Assembly: GCA_002705165.1 (NCBI GenBank)
Contig: PAJC01000030.1
Location: forward strand, 15,177 to 21,812
Origin: Planctomycetaceae bacterium
Lineage (GTDB): Bacteria > Planctomycetota > Planctomycetia > Pirellulales > Pirellulaceae
Reading direction: 5' to 3'
Length of the DNA: 6,636 bases
This document shows, one piece after another, positions 5,808-6,636 of the stretch. A program made the translations under genes and the position numbers. The notes under the pieces were generated by a model. The model did not search any database and was not told the origin of the DNA. It worked only from the letters and a program-made list of their open reading frames with translations. Positions within the stretch are counted from its first letter, which is position 1, and each line of letters opens with the position of its first letter.

Positions 5808-6560
5808 GTGTCACTCACCCCACAAATCCTTCTTTCGATCAACCTCCCGACCCGTCAGACGGTTCAAGAGGGCTATGTGCAGGCACGAGATACAATCAGA
5901 GATCGCTTATTGCGGGAGCTTGAGAAAAACGGATTCGCCGCCACTTGGATCGTCCACGACCATCAACTGCAGGATACTTATGAACTCTTGCAACAAGCAG
6001 ATTCTCCTCAGGAATTCTCAGTTTTTGTGGATACAACCAACAACTCGACTCAGCGAACAACACTTAGCTCTCAATTAACAAATCTGATGGAGCGCAGTCG
6101 AAATATGGGAGTGCGAGTAACAACCCTAAGCGTCAATCAACGGATTGACGAAAGCAATCTAAATCTTCTCGTGCGCAATAAAATCTCACTGGTAAACTAC
6201 TTTTGTGGAACCCGAAGAAACTTGCGGTCTGTCAAATCACTAGAACCAAGCTCGTTAAGATTCGGAATCTGGGAAGTACCTGCTCCGCTTCAATGGGTAC
6301 AACAACTATCCAATCCTGTACGTGAACTGGTACTGAAGTCCGTCATCAGATTCAAAAGTAAACGCCCGTTGCAGCACATTCAAATCGACATCCAATCGAT
6401 GCTCGAGAACAAGACTCCGGTAACGAAGTTTGCCAAACTTCTACAGGCCTTCCAGAGAATGCGTCGACAGGGGAGAATCGACGTCACTCCACTTCGTTCA
6501 TCGGTGACACTTCTGCGGCAACTACAGATACGTGAGTCGACTCATCTACCGGCCGCCTAG
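5808..6560 (+). CDS. Polysaccharide-deacetylase-like protein lacking the metal site
   Basis: This is a 250-residue protein without signal peptide or membrane segment. Segments ILLSINLP (7-14), a helix with RDRLLRELEKNGF (31-43), AATWIVHD (44-51), VTTLSVN (104-110) and RFGIWEVPAP (151-160) follow the strand-helix order of the NodB/polysaccharide-deacetylase barrel. In that fold the first strand is followed by a helix and a PATWxV strand. I recall similar deacetylase-like proteins from planctomycetes, but this is memory, not a search. Catalytic deacetylases have an Asp pair after strand 1 and an HxxxH motif. Neither is present here, so it is probably not an active metal-dependent deacetylase. 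The GTG at 5808 is the first start after an in-frame stop (5796) and has no Shine-Dalgarno. Alternative starts such as TTG cannot be excluded. Its function is unknown. A fully novel family is the main alternative. Confidence 0.7.
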   Translation: MSLTPQILLSINLPTRQTVQEGYVQARDTIRDRLLRELEKNGFAATWIVHDHQLQDTYELLQQADSPQEFSVFVDTTNNSTQRTTLSSQLTNLMERSRNMGVRVTTLSVNQRIDESNLNLLVRNKISLVNYFCGTRRNLRSVKSLEPSSLRFGIWEVPAPLQWVQQLSNPVRELVLKSVIRFKSKRPLQHIQIDIQSMLENKTPVTKFAKLLQAFQRMRRQGRIDVTPLRSSVTLLRQLQIRESTHLPAA

Positions 6561-6582
6561 AGTGCGTTAGGGGTTCAGGCCA

Positions 6583-6636
6583 TTAGCCCGACATCTTGAC
6601 TCGCAAGTCTGCAATGATCTCCTGAGGCACAAAGCG
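6583..6636 (-). CDS. 3' end of an unidentified gene, cut by the window edge
   Basis: On the minus strand, 17 sense codons run from the window edge to a TAA at 6583-6585, giving the tail RFVPQEIIADLRVKMSG. The composition looks like a normal protein C-terminus. The convergent placement, 22 bases after the stop of the preceding gene, matches the tight convergent spacing elsewhere in the window. The stretch is too short to identify a family, and 17 open codons can occur by chance, so this is a tentative call. Confidence 0.4.
   Translation of the reverse strand, partial: RFVPQEIIADLRVKMSG

Overview
The window reads as bacterial chromosomal DNA, most likely from a planctomycete. This is an inference. 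It rests on three things: an mcsA-mcsB pair outside the usual Firmicutes ctsR-mcsA-mcsB-clpC operon, poor or absent Shine-Dalgarno sequences before several clear genes together with GTG starts, and a small two-helix membrane protein and a deacetylase-like protein that both resemble planctomycete families as I remember them. No transposase, phage gene, CRISPR array, rRNA or tRNA is visible. It looks like an ordinary core and metabolic region rather than a mobile island.

Layout. Positions 1-549 (+) hold the 3' part of a MobA/MocA-like nucleotidyltransferase whose N-terminus lies before the window. It converges on a minus-strand pair: mcsA (1646-2155), a zinc-binding protein with a UVR motif, followed after a short gap by mcsB (577-1629), the protein arginine kinase. 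A 241-base divergent spacer separates mcsA from trpE (2397-3902, +), the chorismate-binding subunit of anthranilate synthase. A 60-residue membrane protein (3927-4109, -) converges on trpE. A 275-base divergent spacer follows, with a tandem repeat, a perfect 10-bp inverted repeat and a consensus -10 box. It leads to a class V PLP-dependent aminotransferase-fold enzyme (4385-5551, +). The next 256 bases carry three dyads, the first of which is terminator-like. A 250-residue protein related to polysaccharide deacetylases but without their metal site follows (5808-6560, +). The last 54 bases are the 3' end of an unidentified minus-strand gene.

How the genes work together. Only mcsA and mcsB form an evident functional unit: in Firmicutes McsA activates McsB, which phosphorylates arginines and marks proteins for Clp proteolysis. 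No ctsR or clpC is in view. TrpE needs a TrpG glutamine amidotransferase subunit that is not next to it. The other genes look independently transcribed. No wholly new system is evident. The points most worth a second look are residue changes in McsA and McsB, the metal-site-less deacetylase-like protein, the aminotransferase without a desulfurase cysteine, and the dyad-rich intergenic regions.
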